The notes under the pieces were generated by a model that saw only the letters and a list, made by a program, of their open reading frames with translations, did not search any database and was not told where the DNA came from. From JAGNNV01 sp039932395 (GTDB lineage: Bacteria; Acidobacteriota; Vicinamibacteria; Fen-336; JAGNNV01): a DNA stretch of 6,296 nt. A program made the translations under genes and the position numbers. Below, in pieces: positions 5,167 through 6,296 of the stretch; the stretch's first letter is position 1, and the number at the start of each line of letters is the position of its first letter. The DNA lies in the NCBI GenBank assembly GCA_039932395.1, contig JBDTQB010000283.1, positions 1-6,296 of the forward strand. Reading direction: 5' to 3'.

Positions 5167-6296
5167 AGCCCGGGACGACCGGAATCCGATTCGCCACGCT
5201 GGCTTTCGCCATCGCGTTCGTCGCCCTCATCGCGAACGGACGAGCGATCGGCTCGGGCGATACCAACGTGGTCGAGAAAACCGCGGCCGCGCTCGTTCAG
5301 CACGGGTCATTCATCCTTCCCGAGGGAGAGCCTCTGGACCCCTTCACGCGCTCGGCCATCGGCGGACGCGTGTCCATCTACCCAGCCCTTCCCGCTCTCA
5401 TGGCGGCGCCTTTTTTCTGGGTGTTCAGTCTGTTCTTCGACCTCAATCCGAGCGGGATCCAGGTCGCGGGAAAGCTGACGGCGGCGCTCTTCTCCTCCGT
5501 CGCTATCGCGATCATGGCGACAACCTTCCGAAGACGTACCTCGGCGCCACGCGCGCTGGCCTCCGCGTTGATCGTGGGTTTGGGAACGAGCATCTTCTCC
5601 ACGGCCCAGGCGCTTTGGCAGCATCCGGCGGTGCTCGTCTTCCTGAGCATCGCGCTTGCGGCCCTCGATACGACTGAATCGCCAGAGGACACGACGCGAC
5701 TTCGGTCGTCATCCATCGCCGCCTTGAGCCTGGCGCTCACCGCCGCTTGTCGGCCCGCCTGTATTCCGATGTGCGCGGTTCTGTTTCTGTATCTGATCCA
5801 TCGACGGAGGGCTCAAGCGTCCCTGCTGATCTCGATCGTGCTCCTGCCCGCGGCGGCCGTGGGTTTCTACAACCAGATGTTCTTCGGGGCGCCCTGGCGC
5901 TTCGGACAAAACGTGGGTGGACGTTTCTTCGGAGCCTTTCCAGAATCCCTCGCCGGGCTTCTTGTTTCTCCCGGCCGTGGCCTCCTGGTGTTCACGCCGC
6001 TCGCTTTCCTGGCGGGCTGGACGCTGATCCGCGCGGCTCGTTCGGGGTCGATGGCGAGAGCTTTGTCGGTCGCAGCTCTCACCCATTTTCTTTTCATCTC
6101 CGGCTGGAACGAGTGGCACGGCGGTGAGTCGTTCGGCCCGCGTCTGCTGACAGACTTGCTCCCCGTTCTGTTTTTCTTTCTTCCCGAGGCCATGAACGCA
6201 GCGCCTAGAGTTTTCGCGGCGCTCGCCGCGGTCTCCGTGGGGGTTCAGCTGATCGGGGGATGGACCTACGACTACAGGTGGGAACGCCTTCATCAA
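5163..6296 (+). CDS. Polytopic membrane protein, probable GT-C type glycosyltransferase (3' end outside window)
   Basis: The frame beginning at GTG 5163 is open for 378 codons to the window end. It overlaps the mltG stop as GTGA, a classic coupling arrangement. About ten hydrophobic segments are visible (roughly residues 9-26, 74-92, 104-120, 130-147, 152-168, 184-212, 219-236, 264-287, 299-314, 329-342 and 347-366), so it is an inner-membrane protein. After the first segment comes a loop with GDTNVVEK (D33, E38), the position where GT-C glycosyltransferases (ArnT/PMT-like, using lipid-phosphate sugars) carry their catalytic acid. Later come SPGRGLLVFTP (269-279) and WNEWHGGESFGPRLL (315-329), motifs I associate with uncharacterised membrane proteins often labelled family-39-like glycosyltransferases. 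Location after mltG fits envelope glycan assembly, but substrate and product are unknown. A non-enzymatic membrane protein remains possible. No in-frame ATG sits near the start, so GTG is the best choice. Confidence 0.78.
   Translation, partial: MKPGTTGIRFATLAFAIAFVALIANGRAIGSGDTNVVEKTAAALVQHGSFILPEGEPLDPFTRSAIGGRVSIYPALPALMAAPFFWVFSLFFDLNPSGIQVAGKLTAALFSSVAIAIMATTFRRRTSAPRALASALIVGLGTSIFSTAQALWQHPAVLVFLSIALAALDTTESPEDTTRLRSSSIAALSLALTAACRPACIPMCAVLFLYLIHRRRAQASLLISIVLLPAAAVGFYNQMFFGAPWRFGQNVGGRFFGAFPESLAGLLVSPGRGLLVFTPLAFLAGWTLIRAARSGSMARALSVAALTHFLFISGWNEWHGGESFGPRLLTDLLPVLFFFLPEAMNAAPRVFAALAAVSVGVQLIGGWTYDYRWERLHQ

Noticed and set aside
4685..5266. Minus-strand 193-codon open frame across the mltG end
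   Set aside because: It is a low-information, Arg/Ser-rich frame opposite the conserved MltG catalytic domain, typical of GC-rich antisense shadows.
5033..5677. Plus-strand 214-codon frame starting inside mltG
   Set aside because: It is extremely Arg-rich without motifs, and runs out of frame over the convincing GTG 5163 membrane protein.
5709..6296. Long minus-strand open frame (195 codons) at the right end
   Set aside because: It is an Arg/Gln/Glu-rich shadow antisense to the membrane protein gene, with no recognisable motifs.

Overview
The window is GC-rich, tightly packed chromosomal DNA. It holds seven protein-coding genes, two of them cut by the window edges, and I saw no RNA gene, mobile element or CRISPR array. 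The organism is most likely a Gram-negative bacterium of the former Deltaproteobacteria (Myxococcota or a related lineage such as Bdellovibrionota). The reasons are two Hanks-type Ser/Thr kinases close together, one of them with the HRDISPSN catalytic loop and a C-terminal extension typical of myxobacterial kinases, and exported FecR-domain proteins beside them. This placement is inference from family habits, not proof.

Left part (1-3568), a kinase/FecR cluster. It starts with the C-terminal half of a Ser/Thr protein kinase (1-507, +). Next is an exported LysM + FecR-like + FN3-like protein (591-1670, +), then a second exported FecR-like protein with a similar C-terminal beta domain (1701-2597, +). 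Facing them is a complete cytoplasmic Ser/Thr kinase (2600-3568, -), whose stop codon lies only 2 bp from that of the second FecR gene. The grouping suggests a signalling and envelope-sensing module, but no partner or substrate can be read from the sequence.

Right part (3641-6296), a housekeeping and envelope operon on the + strand: ruvX/yqgF (Holliday-junction resolvase-like nuclease), mltG (endolytic murein transglycosylase), then a polytopic membrane protein resembling GT-C glycosyltransferases, cut by the window end. The three genes are joined by start/stop overlaps (TGATG, then GTGA), so they are almost certainly co-transcribed and translationally coupled. The 72-bp gap between the kinase and ruvX (3569-3640) must hold the divergent promoters.

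The last gene starts with GTG inside the end of mltG and stays open for 378 codons to the window edge. It is easy to miss in an ATG-based search. I see no clearly unprecedented system. The most interesting feature is the pair of FecR/FN3-like exported proteins, one with LysM, bracketed by two kinases.
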